Shown here in pieces: positions 41,405 to 51,507 of a stretch of DNA of 64,000 nt. The notes beneath the pieces were generated by a model that worked only from the letters and a program-made list of their open reading frames with translations, was not told the origin of the DNA and made no database searches. Location of the stretch: assembly GCA_020186115.1 (NCBI GenBank), contig WSYJ01000180.1:1-64000 (forward strand), read 5' to 3'. The position numbers and the translations under genes are program-made. Source of the stretch: Histomonas meleagridis. Its lineage: Eukaryota > Parabasalia > Tritrichomonadida > Dientamoebidae. Each line of letters opens with the position of its first letter. Positions within the stretch are counted from its first letter, which is position 1.

Positions 41405-44400
41405 ATGAAAGAAAGCAACGAAGAAGATAAAACAATAGACGATCCAATCCTAAATCTTGAATCTATTCTATGTCAACACTCAAATTTCACTAGTTTTGAT
41501 GATCTTATTAATTATTTATGTGCAAATACTTATGTTTCAAAATGTCAAGAAGCATGGCCTAAACCACGAATATCAATTTATTGTGCTGATTGCGCCAATA
41601 ATGATAGAGGATGTATTTGTTTAAATTGCTATTTAAATGGTAACCATGAAGGACATTCGATTTTTGTTCATACAAATTGCATAGGGAATTGTGATTGTGG
41701 TGACCATTATCAATGGAAGCCATCAGGTGCATGTAAACTTCATATTCATGATTTCCAGAAAGAATCTGAAATTCCTCCATCAATATCAGAACTTCTTTCG
41801 CAAATTTTTGATTCTGCTTTATCAAAGCTTCCATACTTTCTTGAATTGTATTCATTTAATTCAATTCAAATATTAAAATTTTTGATCAAATTCTGTGAAA
41901 TTGGGGATAAATATCAAAATTTAATAATCACTTCAATGAGCAAATACAATGTGTTTTATAGTATTATTGATCACTTTTTCATCTCTCAAAAAAATGTTGT
42001 TGATGTACTTATGGATTTTTTTGGTCATTTTGTCAACAATATTTTATTTAAAGTTGAATTTGGCCATGCGTATTTTAATAAAATTCTTGATGTTTATCAA
42101 TATACTTATGACATGAAGATAGAAGGAGATTTTTTGCTAAATTTAGGTTTTCATTTTACTTATAATTATGTTTTAGTTGAGATTTCCAAAAAATATAATT
42201 TTGATTTTTGTAAATGCATTTTAGAAGAGTTTAAAAAATATCAAAAATTACAATTATCATATTCACTTGATCAAAACTCAATATGCAGATGGAGAATCTT
42301 TTGTTATTATTGTATACCTTTTCACATTTTAGAGCAATTTCTTTCGAGTGAATATTTTAGTAAAGATTTTCAACAATTATTAGATGGACTTATCGATATA
42401 TTTTTAGATAAAAATGCCATTTTATTCACAAACATTTTCCAAGATTCACAAAGTAATGATTTTAATTCATTTATTCATTATGGTTTCTTTAGTGAAGTAA
42501 AATTATTTACTGATCCTAATGAAAGAATTGAAAAAATCAAAAATTTGGATATTAAAGATTCGCTTATTAAATATGATAAATATTTTAAAGAAATATATGT
42601 TATGGATGAATCATTTTCGAAGAACTCATTATTTGATGGCGCTTCAATTTCTCTTTTTGTTATGCCATATGTAACATTAAAGTCATTGTTTATGCAATCG
42701 AAAGAAAATATTAAAACAATTCTGAATGATATATTTAATGATGAAATTGATAACTTTTTATTAATGACTTCTATAAATGTACAACGTGTTTTGTTATCAA
42801 TGGATTTATGTTATCATGAAATATTACGAAGTTGTTTTGGATTAAAAAAATTTTTAACTATGAAAAGAAAAGATATATTTTCTCCTTTGTTTGTACTAAT
42901 GCAATTTTGTATTGGATTTATACGAGATAAAGAAAAAATGATTAAAACTATTGCTAATACAATTGGAATTTTTGATAATGATAATGAGAAAAATGATTTA
43001 ATTTATTTCATTTTCATACATTTCATTTCAACGTTAATATTTGATAGATCAGAAATTATTAATGACAAAAAAGAAAAAACTAATCAAAAGATAATTTCAA
43101 AGTTATTATTTAAACAAAAATTATTTAAATCATTGAAATCAATTTTTAAAGGCGATGAAAATGTAAACCTTAAATTTGTTAAAATTCATTTAGACGAAAT
43201 TTCAACTTCTTCTCAATCCCCAAATGGTATATATTTTAAGTTAAAGTCGAAAACTTTATGGGATCCATTATCACCGAATTATGAATCAAATAAAATATTG
43301 TCGATTTATACCAAATATATCTCTAAATATCCAAATGAATTAATGCCTTTTAAACCATTTAATGATGAACTATATGGAATGGATTTGCATTCGTTATTAT
43401 TCACTCCGACATTATTAGCTATCGAATATTATATTTTATTATGTAAAAATTCACAAGAAATAAATCAACTTATAATAAATCTTTTATTAACAACATCGAA
43501 ATTTTACACTAAAACTTCAAATAGAATTATAAAAAATACAATTAAAATTAATACTATTGAAGAATTAACTACAAAAATTCCAAATGATTTCGAATCATTA
43601 ATGTACCAAAAATATCAATTCCAAAATTATTCCGAAAAATCATTTGTCGATTTAATAAGTGGTTTAGGAATAATTGGACAAAATGCACTTGAACAAATGA
43701 ATATATCATATGAAATACCTAAAACAAATAATAATAATAACGAAACGAAAACTTCGAATAATAAAATAAATAATTTAAAGTCATCAATTTTAAATTCATT
43801 TAATACAAAAATGGAACAATTTGAACAAGAAAATAATTTTGAAATTGACGGAAATGGTTTTGATGAATGTTGTTTATGTAAAACAATTATTAATGAAAAC
43901 GAAATTTTAAGTTATCCACTTTATATGTATTCGTCTTCTATACCTCTTAAATATGATAATTATGTTGCTAATGAAATCCAATGTTTTACATTATGTACAC
44001 ATTTAATGCATTCGAAATGTTTAAACTTTAAATGTCCTATTGATAGATTTATTAGGAATTTATCTCTACCGAAACTTGATAATCGAAATGATTTGAATAA
44101 TGAAATAGTTATTAATGCTGTGAATGAATTTGAGAAAAATTTTGTGAATATGAATCAAATATTTTTATCATTTTGTAGTGTGTTTATTATCTATGAAGTT
44201 CGATTAAGATCAAATGTATTATGTTTAGAGAATAAAAAATATTTTTATTTAGCACGAAACTTATTTTTAAATTTGAAAGTTATTTATATGAAAAACACTG
44301 AGTTTAATATAGAACCGAATTCAATTTTCCAAGAATTTATATTCGATTTAATAAAATGTGATTCACCTGAAACAAAATTTCATGAAATTATAAATAAATA

Positions 44401-44965
44401 TATAATTAAACTTAATGATAAAGAATTAAATTTATTCTTAAGACGCATCAGGTTAACTGAGTATTTTGTTTTAAATTATGAAGAAGATATTCATTGGGAA
44501 ATAGAATTAACAAATGAAAAATTATGTAAAAGATATAAAATAAAATATAATAGAAATGAGTATACATTTGAAAAATTCGAATTTATTAAATTGCCAAAGA
44601 ATTTTTTGTATTTAGGAAAAGAGCCATATAATTTATGTCAAGAAATTTTGTCGGATATAAAAGAATATTACATATGTTTGGATGATGGAAATATATTAAC
44701 CAGTAAATATTTTCAAAGTTATGCGAATTCAAATGATGATTTCCATCTTTTTTTGGCTTTAAATATAGAAAATTCAAATGTTTTATTGTTATGTAGATAT
44801 AAAAGATATCAATATAAGTATAACGTGCCATCTGTATACGTGGACTTACTCGGAAATGAAAATATTGGATTTGGTAATGGGTTTGAGGTGTTTTTGTCTG
44901 AAGAAAAATTAGAAAAATTAACCGACGATTATTTGTCTGGTGAAATTGTGAAATATGTAACATAA
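41405..44965 (+). CDS. UBR-box E3 ubiquitin ligase (N-recognin type)
   Basis: This is a 1186-residue protein from the ATG at 41405. Near the start is a UBR box: CADCANNDRGCICLNCY, then NGNHEGHSIFVH and GNCDCGDHYQWKPSGAC..H, with the Cys/His ligands for three zincs. In UBR1/2 this domain binds basic N-terminal residues of N-degron substrates. Near residue 820 a RING-H2-like set follows (ECCLCKTII, then CTHLMHSKCLNFKCPIDR), which would bind an E2. The rest is helical and Asn-rich. UBR1-type proteins are usually 1,700-1,950 residues, so this one is compact. It is the clearest candidate in the window for the Arg/N-degron pathway. No frame problem. Confidence 0.93.
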   Translation: MKESNEEDKTIDDPILNLESILCQHSNFTSFDDLINYLCANTYVSKCQEAWPKPRISIYCADCANNDRGCICLNCYLNGNHEGHSIFVHTNCIGNCDCGDHYQWKPSGACKLHIHDFQKESEIPPSISELLSQIFDSALSKLPYFLELYSFNSIQILKFLIKFCEIGDKYQNLIITSMSKYNVFYSIIDHFFISQKNVVDVLMDFFGHFVNNILFKVEFGHAYFNKILDVYQYTYDMKIEGDFLLNLGFHFTYNYVLVEISKKYNFDFCKCILEEFKKYQKLQLSYSLDQNSICRWRIFCYYCIPFHILEQFLSSEYFSKDFQQLLDGLIDIFLDKNAILFTNIFQDSQSNDFNSFIHYGFFSEVKLFTDPNERIEKIKNLDIKDSLIKYDKYFKEIYVMDESFSKNSLFDGASISLFVMPYVTLKSLFMQSKENIKTILNDIFNDEIDNFLLMTSINVQRVLLSMDLCYHEILRSCFGLKKFLTMKRKDIFSPLFVLMQFCIGFIRDKEKMIKTIANTIGIFDNDNEKNDLIYFIFIHFISTLIFDRSEIINDKKEKTNQKIISKLLFKQKLFKSLKSIFKGDENVNLKFVKIHLDEISTSSQSPNGIYFKLKSKTLWDPLSPNYESNKILSIYTKYISKYPNELMPFKPFNDELYGMDLHSLLFTPTLLAIEYYILLCKNSQEINQLIINLLLTTSKFYTKTSNRIIKNTIKINTIEELTTKIPNDFESLMYQKYQFQNYSEKSFVDLISGLGIIGQNALEQMNISYEIPKTNNNNNETKTSNNKINNLKSSILNSFNTKMEQFEQENNFEIDGNGFDECCLCKTIINENEILSYPLYMYSSSIPLKYDNYVANEIQCFTLCTHLMHSKCLNFKCPIDRFIRNLSLPKLDNRNDLNNEIVINAVNEFEKNFVNMNQIFLSFCSVFIIYEVRLRSNVLCLENKKYFYLARNLFLNLKVIYMKNTEFNIEPNSIFQEFIFDLIKCDSPETKFHEIINKYIIKLNDKELNLFLRRIRLTEYFVLNYEEDIHWEIELTNEKLCKRYKIKYNRNEYTFEKFEFIKLPKNFLYLGKEPYNLCQEILSDIKEYYICLDDGNILTSKYFQSYANSNDDFHLFLALNIENSNVLLLCRYKRYQYKYNVPSVYVDLLGNENIGFGNGFEVFLSEEKLEKLTDDYLSGEIVKYVT

Positions 44966-45200
44966 AAGTTAATATTAACTTTTGTTTTATCTATAAAAAG
45001 GAAAATATAAAAATATTTAAACGTTTTCTTTCATTTTTGTTGTGTTTAATGATCCTGTGAAATCGAAATTAAATATTTTTCCACAATATTTGTGAATACT
45101 TCAAACATTTTCCGAATTTTAGAACAGTTCTACAGTTTGATTTAATTATTTTAGCTAAGAACACACATGAAAAAATTTATCTCCACTAACATATTTAGTC
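44966..45200. other. Intergenic DNA after the UBR gene
   Basis: AT-rich sequence with the expected 3' end of the UBR transcript. Nothing is recognised until the ubiquitin-like remnant that follows. Confidence 0.45.
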
Positions 45201-45201
45201 A

Positions 45202-45450
45202 ATAGAATACTGTAAAAGGTGAAACATTACAATTTGATGTTCAATCGATAGATAGAATCAAAAGCCTCAAACAAAGAATTCAACAACAAAATGAAATTCC
45301 TGTTAAAGATCAAGTGTAAGTAATGGAAGGTATTCTTACATTTAAAAATTATCTATCAAATAAAAAAGATAACAAGATGACAACAAAAAAGTTAACTTAG
45401 AATTTGGAGAAGTTACACAAGGAACGTAATGGATATCCATGAGGCGGCTC
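45202..45450 (+). pseudogene. Ubiquitin-like domain remnant
   Basis: From 45206 a frame reads TVKGETLQFDVQSIDRIKSL then KQRIQQQNEIPVKDQV and a TAA at 45317-45319. This lines up with the first half of ubiquitin: the GKT turn, the LEV strand, the DTI..VK.KI helix and IPPDQQ. The TAA stands where ubiquitin has Leu (RLIFAG), with VMEG continuing in frame, so one changed base made the stop. The second half is much weaker and ends near a GG before 45450. No start codon is visible. It is a dead ubiquitin or ubiquitin-like gene or domain. Confidence 0.65.
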
Positions 45451-45966
45451 AATACTATACGATATTTAAGTAAATCTGTTTTGTAATATGATATCTATAA
45501 ACACAATGAAAAACTGTCGAACTTGATAAGAAAGTCATTCATTGAAGCTTTGTTTTGAATTATAATATTTATATACATATACCTCATTTTGTCTATTAAA
45601 GATTTTTCAATTTGTTCACTATTGAGCTTCAATTTGTCCAATTCATTACTCAACAAAAAAATCATAGAACGCATCAATAAACTCAAAATTGTTTTTAGAA
45701 AAATATCATTGATAGGTTGAAGAAGAAAAAATTGTGCATAAAAAATGTTTGATATTTTATAGTGTATATGGTTTTGTCAATTATATCTTATGAAGTTGAA
45801 TAAATATACAATTAATACCATTGATTACAAGGATCCTTATTTTTTGCAATCAATTATTCCACTTTTGAAATATATTTCCACCGAAGCCGATCAAAAAATG
45901 ACACTTCCAAACCTCTCAATTTCAAAAAGTGGCATTATTGGATTTTAAACGGTTTTAGCGCGCTCC
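45451..45966. other. Intergenic gap
   Basis: About 500 bases with one 63-codon minus-strand frame (45495-45686) of no recognisable content. The DNA becomes less AT-rich just before the coiled-coil gene. Nothing else is seen. Confidence 0.5.
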
Positions 45967-47031
45967 ATGGAGAAAGAAGGGGATATTCCAATCGATGTCA
46001 TCAAGGAGGTGTTTTACAATGATAGTAGCGATAACACCAGCTCTTCTTCGAGTTCCAACGATTTGAATGATTATACTGTCATTCAGACAAAAGATTATGA
46101 ATATCCCAAAGACAAACCAATATCTAAATATCCTAAATTTCAAAGAAAACCAATTAAAAACCATATTCCTTCTGTTTATTATGCTAAAAAAACCCCATCT
46201 CCCAAAGAAGAATATGTTCCACCTGTGGAGAAAAAATCACCAAGAAAAATTAACATAAGTAATGTTTCCGAAATCCATCGAGAGCTAGCAACTAAACCAC
46301 TTCATCAGCGAATCAAACAAATAATTAAAGAAACTGAAAAATCTAATCAAGTGCAAAAACAAATACAAATGCAAGAGAAACAACACCAAGAATTTGAGCT
46401 CAATCAATTGTACATACCGAAAGAACTAATACCTGAAGATATTCCAGAAATCTACAAACGTAATGAAGAAGCTATCCATAAGCGCCGTGAAAAAGCCTAC
46501 CGGAAAGATCAGAGAAGGATTCAAAAACAGGCTATGAAAGACGAAGCTCTCAACGATTACTTTTCCCACGAAAAAGAGCGCGTCGATCAAAACCGTAGAG
46601 AACGTTTAGAAAAAGCCGAGGAGAACCGCCGCATCCAAGCGCAAGAAGAACTTCGTCTTAAGCGGCTTGCATATCAGAAGTATAAGGACAAGCTATTTAG
46701 TGATAGACCTACTCGAGCATCTCAGCTTAAGAAAGAATGTTGTATAAAGAAACAGAAAAAACATGAAGAGATGCGAAAAGCAGAAATAAAAGATAAAATG
46801 CGAAGGAAAGAAATAAGTCGTAAATACACTAAAAGGTTACAGGAAGTTCTTGACCAATATAACGCGCCAATAAAGTCATATAGGGTACCAAAAATGAGAG
46901 AAGAAATGAGAGAGCACGAAAGATATTGGAAAGAATGGCTCGAGCTGACGAAGGAGAAGAACGACAATATGCTTGTGATGCTCGAGAGATATCTATGCGA
47001 TATGAAGCAGCCGAAATTGGAAGGAATGTAA
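45967..47031 (+). CDS. Highly charged coiled-coil protein
   Basis: This is a 354-residue protein from the ATG at 45967. Residues 1-100 are polar and disordered, with a run of six serines (NTSSSSSSND). Residues 110-340 are rich in Glu, Lys, Arg and Gln and look like one long coiled coil: RREKAYRKDQRRIQKQAMKD, RRERLEKAEENRRIQAQEEL and KKQKKHEEMRKAEIKDKMRR. Residues near the end (EMREHERYWKEWLELTKEK) are aromatic and charged. I do not recognise the family; similar proteins are often cytoskeletal or flagellar. Codon use is less AT-rich than in neighbouring genes. No membrane segment. Confidence 0.75.
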   Translation: MEKEGDIPIDVIKEVFYNDSSDNTSSSSSSNDLNDYTVIQTKDYEYPKDKPISKYPKFQRKPIKNHIPSVYYAKKTPSPKEEYVPPVEKKSPRKINISNVSEIHRELATKPLHQRIKQIIKETEKSNQVQKQIQMQEKQHQEFELNQLYIPKELIPEDIPEIYKRNEEAIHKRREKAYRKDQRRIQKQAMKDEALNDYFSHEKERVDQNRRERLEKAEENRRIQAQEELRLKRLAYQKYKDKLFSDRPTRASQLKKECCIKKQKKHEEMRKAEIKDKMRRKEISRKYTKRLQEVLDQYNAPIKSYRVPKMREEMREHERYWKEWLELTKEKNDNMLVMLERYLCDMKQPKLEGM

Positions 47032-47778
47032 GTTATAACATGGCTCGCTTCTAATGTTACATTTTGTCATTATATTGTTATTGAATAAAAATTAAATTTT
47101 TTGTAAATACTGAAATTCAGCAATTCAAAAATTGAATAGAAAACAATCGTTTGCTAATTGACGTCAATTTCTCTATCGGCTAGACACTTCACCAGCAGGA
47201 TTGCAATACTTTCTTTGCTTAAACAATAATGCATTTCTAATATCCCAATGATAACAAATTTGTTTTGAAATATGATCATTAGATTTTTTCAATCAATTTT
47301 AATATTTTTTTTTGCTTGCAATATAAAACATATAAAGTTTAATAATACTCAATGTTCTTAATACACTTGATGCATAAAATTATTGTATAATATCATATAG
47401 AAGATTTAAATACGGTTAATATATATTGAAAAAAAGCTTAATCTTGATATTTCATTCAATAAAACTAATATATATACTTTGTTTCATTTAATTTTCAATT
47501 AAGTTGATTTTTATATCATCAATTAAGTTACAACTGTTGAACATTCTCAAATATTTAAATTACTTTTCAAGATGCTAATCTGATAGGTTATTTTGGATTT
47601 CTATTTAACTTTTGTTCGATCCCACAGAACGATATTTTTGACGTTGATTAAGAAAAAGTGGACACTATCAAATTTTGTGAGTTCTTTGAATTTTGAATTG
47701 GTATTGACGTGAAGTGACATGCCAATAATTGAGAAGTTACGATATTTTCCCACATGAGTGATGTGATTTATTGTTTAT
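47032..47778. other. Intergenic gap with a tiny ankyrin remnant
   Basis: About 750 bases. On the minus strand near 47160-47220 a short ankyrin-like piece reads ESIAILLVKCLADREIDVN and a stop, so an ankyrin gene fragment probably lies here. The rest is AT-rich and unrecognised. Confidence 0.45.
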
Positions 47779-47790
47779 TCATTTTTATTC
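47779..47790 (+). promoter_or_regulatory. Trichomonad-type initiator (Inr) of the nitroreductase gene
   Basis: TCATTTTTATTC directly abuts the ATG at 47791 and fits the T. vaginalis Inr consensus TCA(+1)Y(T/A). The A at 47781 would give a 10-base leader. Confidence 0.65.
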
Positions 47791-48351
47791 ATGGATGTTC
47801 TTGAAGCACTAAGATCAAGAAGGAGTTACCGCAACTTTGATGCAAACTATGAAATACCTGAAGAAGATCTTCAAAAAATCATTGAAGTTGTTCTTTCTTC
47901 CCCAACTGCATGTAATTATCAAGACATTGACCTCCTAGTTGTAACAAACAGGCAAAAGATTAATGAAGCGACAAAGATCATTTTTGACTCGTGGGATAAA
48001 AACATGCAAGATAGCTTCAACAAACGAATTCAAGAATATGGATGCACAAACGTCATCACAGGCGATGCTCCTTGCGTTATCTTCTTGGTGGAAAATGAAC
48101 GAGCTACTGATCCACTTTTCAAGGATATCGATGCAGGAATCATTAGCATGTCAATAATGGGTTCTGTTCGTGCTTTTGGTTTGGACACCTTATGCCTTGG
48201 CTCATTACTTTGGGGTAATACAAAAGGTCTGGAAAAGTTCTTAGGCATTGGAGAAGGAAAGTTACGTATGGCTGTTGCTATTGGAAAATCGAGAGACAGG
48301 TCCAAAGTTGGCCAAAAGGAACAACTTTGCAAGGCAACTTACATTAAGTAA
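47791..48351 (+). CDS. Nitroreductase-family FMN oxidoreductase
   Basis: This is a 186-residue protein from the ATG at 47791. It starts ALRSRRSYRNF, the FMN phosphate-contact motif of nitroreductases (RRSxRxF). LSSPTACNYQDIDLLVVT follows, where the family has SPSxxNxQP. DAGIISMSIMGSVRAFGLDT then CLGS matches the dimer helix and the GLGT/CLGS turn, and LRMAVAIGKS the last strand. It would reduce nitro compounds or quinones with NAD(P)H as a homodimer. In trichomonads such enzymes can affect metronidazole activation or loss. No hydrogenosomal targeting peptide is evident. A bacterial origin by transfer is likely from family knowledge. Confidence 0.93.
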   Translation: MDVLEALRSRRSYRNFDANYEIPEEDLQKIIEVVLSSPTACNYQDIDLLVVTNRQKINEATKIIFDSWDKNMQDSFNKRIQEYGCTNVITGDAPCVIFLVENERATDPLFKDIDAGIISMSIMGSVRAFGLDTLCLGSLLWGNTKGLEKFLGIGEGKLRMAVAIGKSRDRSKVGQKEQLCKATYIK

Positions 48352-48439
48352 ATGAAGCCAGCAAAAAGACTGTAATATGTAATTCTTTGAGATCTTTTAT
48401 CCACCATTTACACTTTATAGTGATGTTATTATGATAAAC

Positions 48440-49160
48440 TTACAGTAAACGATTATGAACTTCATAAGAAATATATCTCAGAAGGAATTAATGAATCTGA
48501 AATCCCAAATGACAATGTCGAAAAACTTCAAGAAATATCTCCACAAAATAATTTTGATTATAATAAGGTAATTAAACCATCAATATATGAAACTTGTTCA
48601 TTCATTAACAAATGGAATATTTCATTGATTGAGAATGCTGCATTTTTAGGGGCAATAAAATGCTTTAAATGTTTATTATTAAATGTTGCTAAAATAGATA
48701 ATACAGGCAAATATGCAATTACAAGATGAAATCTTGATATTGTTCATTTTTTACGAACAAAATCATGTTAAATTTGAAAGTGCATATGAATCAGCAATTA
48801 TGTTTCATAGAAATAACATCTTTAAATATATTTATGAATATAAATTTAAAACAATCGATGAAGACATTGAAATACAACATAGAAAATCTGAGCTTGAAAT
48901 GAACTTTGTTGGATTTAGAGGAAATGTCATCAGGTATCATACAACACCTCTTACAAAAATATTTCCAATAAAGTATTACTGCTTCAAATGCTTATTTTGC
49001 TCTATTGGAGTATCTTTTTCAATTTTGGTGTTTTTTATATGATGTTTGTATTTGTTTTGTTTATTTTGGTCACTACTTATTCTGGCAGCTCAAAGTGGTT
49101 CCACAGAAATTGTTAAATTATTTCTTGAAAGAAAGAACAAGATAATTTCTTAAATAATTT
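48440..49160 (+). pseudogene. Decayed DUF3447-type ankyrin gene fragment
   Basis: The frame opens inside the DUF3447 region with YELHKKYISEGINESEIP, then NVEKLQEISPQNNFDYNK, SIYETCSFINK, NAAFLGAIKCFKCLLLN and KYAITR followed by TGA (48727-48729) where other copies have GG(N). VKFESAYESAIMFHRNNI continues after a frameshift. Further on, one ankyrin-like piece (ILAAQSGSTEIVKLFLE) ends in a run of K codons. The 5' third is absent. It is a dead copy on the same strand as the nitroreductase gene, about 90 bases downstream. Confidence 0.87.
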
Positions 49161-49689
49161 TATACTTTTTAAAATCATTTATAGTTTATTTACTTATTAG
49201 CATGCTCCATGTAGAGATCAACCAAAATACTGCCAATTATTTGGAAATAGAAATTAATGAACAACCAAAACATTAGGCTATTTCATGTTTTTATGTTTAT
49301 TATTTTATTTAAAATAAACATAACATAAGAAGTTCTTCATCTACTAATGCTTTTCAATGCATCTTTGATCATAATAATATTTTTTGGCTTTAAGATTATT
49401 GAAACAAAGTAAAGAAAAGATAGTCCAATTTTATTTAATCGTTCATCATTTAATGTTAATGTATTTATAACCCAAAATTATTTTTTGTTGTTCAACAATA
49501 CTAATTTTGTTATATTAAAAGTCAGTAATTTTTATATATCAAAATTTAAAATATATATATAAAAAAATTAAAATCATTAAAAAGTCAAAACGATATTATC
49601 GTTAATATGATTTCATTTTATTTTATACAACAACAAAATAATTTCATATAAAAATTAAATTAAAAAATGTTTATTATTACACATTTTAT
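49161..49689. other. Intergenic gap
   Basis: About 530 very AT-rich bases before the 3' end of the BspA-like gene. Nothing is recognised. Confidence 0.5.
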
Positions 49690-50946
49690 TCATAGCCAAT
49701 TGTCTTCATCTTCTTTCGCAATATCTTCAACTAAACTATTTACTTCTTCGATTTGCTTTGTACTTGACGTTGTCGTGTCCTTAAATTGTAACTTTGAATT
49801 CGATTTTTCTTTCTTATTATTACTTCTCACTAAAAATATAACAATTCCAACAATGATCAAAACAAATGCAAATGATCCGCAAATAATTCCAATCAAAGCA
49901 TTTGTCGTAATTCCATTTGGCGAATTTTCATTGGAAGTATGAAACATTGTAAAGAAATTGGAATAATAATTACAATAAGTCGAATAAATAACAATCGTGT
50001 AATTGTAATAAATAAATTCTGTTTCAATATATGAAAATGTCGAATGATTTATATATAATGAAAATGTTTTCGTTTTTGTTTCATAAATAGTTAATGAATG
50101 TGTAATTGATAATGTAACTGTTAATGTATATGAAAATGATAATGATAATGAAATATCACTTTGAAGTGATGCAGTAAATGTGTTCGAATTAGAAAATGTA
50201 TTTGATTGACTAAACGAATTTGACTGTGTGAGTGTATTCGACTGACTAAATGAATGTGTTGGAAGTGATTTGCATATTCCTTCTGTGGATTCGATAACAA
50301 CATCTAATTGTCCAAATTGTTTGTCTTTGAATGTTGGATATGTGATAACACATGTTGATACATTATAAAATGCATTTACTCCAATATCTGGTTCTGAATC
50401 TCCATAATAATAAATGCATTGAAGATTATAACAATTCCCAAATGCTGAAACTCCAATTTCTCTTATTCCATATCCAAGTGTTAATATCGTTAAGTTAAAA
50501 CATGATGAAAATGCATAATTTCCAATTGCTGATACTGAATTTGGAACTTTAATGTTTTTGATTGATGAACACAATGAAAATGCTCCACCACCAATCGTTG
50601 TAACATTTTCTCCAAATATAATCGTTTCTAAACTTAAGCATGACGAAAACACATTACCTCCAATATTTGATACTGAATTACCAAAATTAACTGAAACGAC
50701 TGAAGGCCATTCTGAAAATGCATCACCTGGAATTGCATAAATATTTTCACTGATAATTATAAATTTTGCTATATTTTTATATTGAGAAATTTCATTAAAT
50801 TCATTTGAATTTATGATTGTAATTGTTAAATTATCTTCACTATATATTTGATAAGAGTTCATGAAAAACATTACAAAAATATAAACAAAAATATTTTCAG
50901 TTTTTTTCTTATCTTTTATTTTCAATGTATATTTGGTCGTTAACAT
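49690..50946 (-). CDS. BspA-like leucine-rich repeat surface protein
   Basis: From the ATG at 50946 the protein has 418 residues. A Lys-rich start and hydrophobic stretch (NIFVYIFVMFFMNSYQIYS) form a signal peptide. LRR_5 (BspA-type) repeats follow: IPGDAFSEWPSVVSVNFGN, IGGNVFSSCLSLETIIFG, IGGGAFSLCSSIKNIKVP, IGNYAFSSCFNLTILTLG and IGVSAFGNCYNLQCIYYYG. A Ser/Thr stalk (SFSQSNTLTQSNSFSQSN) leads to a membrane helix (GIICGSFAFVLIIVGIVIFL) and a 45-residue acidic tail ending EDEDNWL. It is a type I surface protein, a large trichomonad family thought to take part in adhesion. The same frame is open back to 51507, which I think is chance. Confidence 0.9.
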   Translation of the reverse strand: MLTTKYTLKIKDKKKTENIFVYIFVMFFMNSYQIYSEDNLTITIINSNEFNEISQYKNIAKFIIISENIYAIPGDAFSEWPSVVSVNFGNSVSNIGGNVFSSCLSLETIIFGENVTTIGGGAFSLCSSIKNIKVPNSVSAIGNYAFSSCFNLTILTLGYGIREIGVSAFGNCYNLQCIYYYGDSEPDIGVNAFYNVSTCVITYPTFKDKQFGQLDVVIESTEGICKSLPTHSFSQSNTLTQSNSFSQSNTFSNSNTFTASLQSDISLSLSFSYTLTVTLSITHSLTIYETKTKTFSLYINHSTFSYIETEFIYYNYTIVIYSTYCNYYSNFFTMFHTSNENSPNGITTNALIGIICGSFAFVLIIVGIVIFLVRSNNKKEKSNSKLQFKDTTTSSTKQIEEVNSLVEDIAKEDEDNWL

Positions 50947-51507
50947 TTTCTGAACTGAAATTGTATTTTTCTGATAAAATTTGATATAAATAACTGGAAA
51001 TATCATTGAAAAAAAGACGGTTAAATGAAGTAAAACATTGAATTTGGATGTTCCCTCTTCTTGAATAAAGGAAAAGCATGAAAATCCCCAACGTATTACA
51101 GATGCATAACCGTGAGATTTGTCCAGGGCTTGCAGGGGTATATCTTTTTTAACAATTATCCTGGTTTTAATGTATCTTTTTGTAACAATTGGAAAATCTG
51201 ATTTGAAAAATTTAAGCTTGTTATCATAATTATCATGCCCTAATGATGCACATTTGCTGTTAGTCATGTGGGTTAAAAATAAATGGTTTATCAAAACTTT
51301 GTAATTATTGATAAATATATTAAAGTTTTTTCTCATAGTTTGAAAAATTGGAACTTCTGCATAGTGTGGATGAGTCAGCTCTTTGCTGTTGTTGTTGTTT
51401 GATATCTTTAATATTTCTATTTGGGGGAAAAATGATGCCTTTAACATTGTGTCAGTTCTATATTGCTTTGCTAGATTCGAAACGACAAGTAAATGAAGGA
51501 TTTTCAT
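50947..51507 (-). other. Open frame upstream of the BspA-like gene, doubtful
   Basis: The BspA frame continues open for 187 codons upstream, from an ATG at 51507. The encoded sequence has no repeats or known domain and would place the signal peptide in the middle of the protein. It contains a second hydrophobic stretch (FNVLLHLTVFFSMIFPVIY). I favour the start at 50946. An upstream gene fused by loss of a stop cannot be excluded. Confidence 0.35.

Noticed and set aside
44586-44963. A 125-codon minus-strand frame at the 3' end of the UBR gene
   Set aside because: It is antisense to an intact, conserved-looking coding region.
9969-48351. A functional ubiquitin gene cluster (HECT, USP, UBR and a ubiquitin-like remnant)
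   Set aside because: The genes are scattered on both strands with unrelated genes between them; such families are large in trichomonads, so chance is enough.
49690-51507. BspA-like protein of 605 residues
   Set aside because: The signal peptide would be internal; the start at 50946 gives a normal surface protein.
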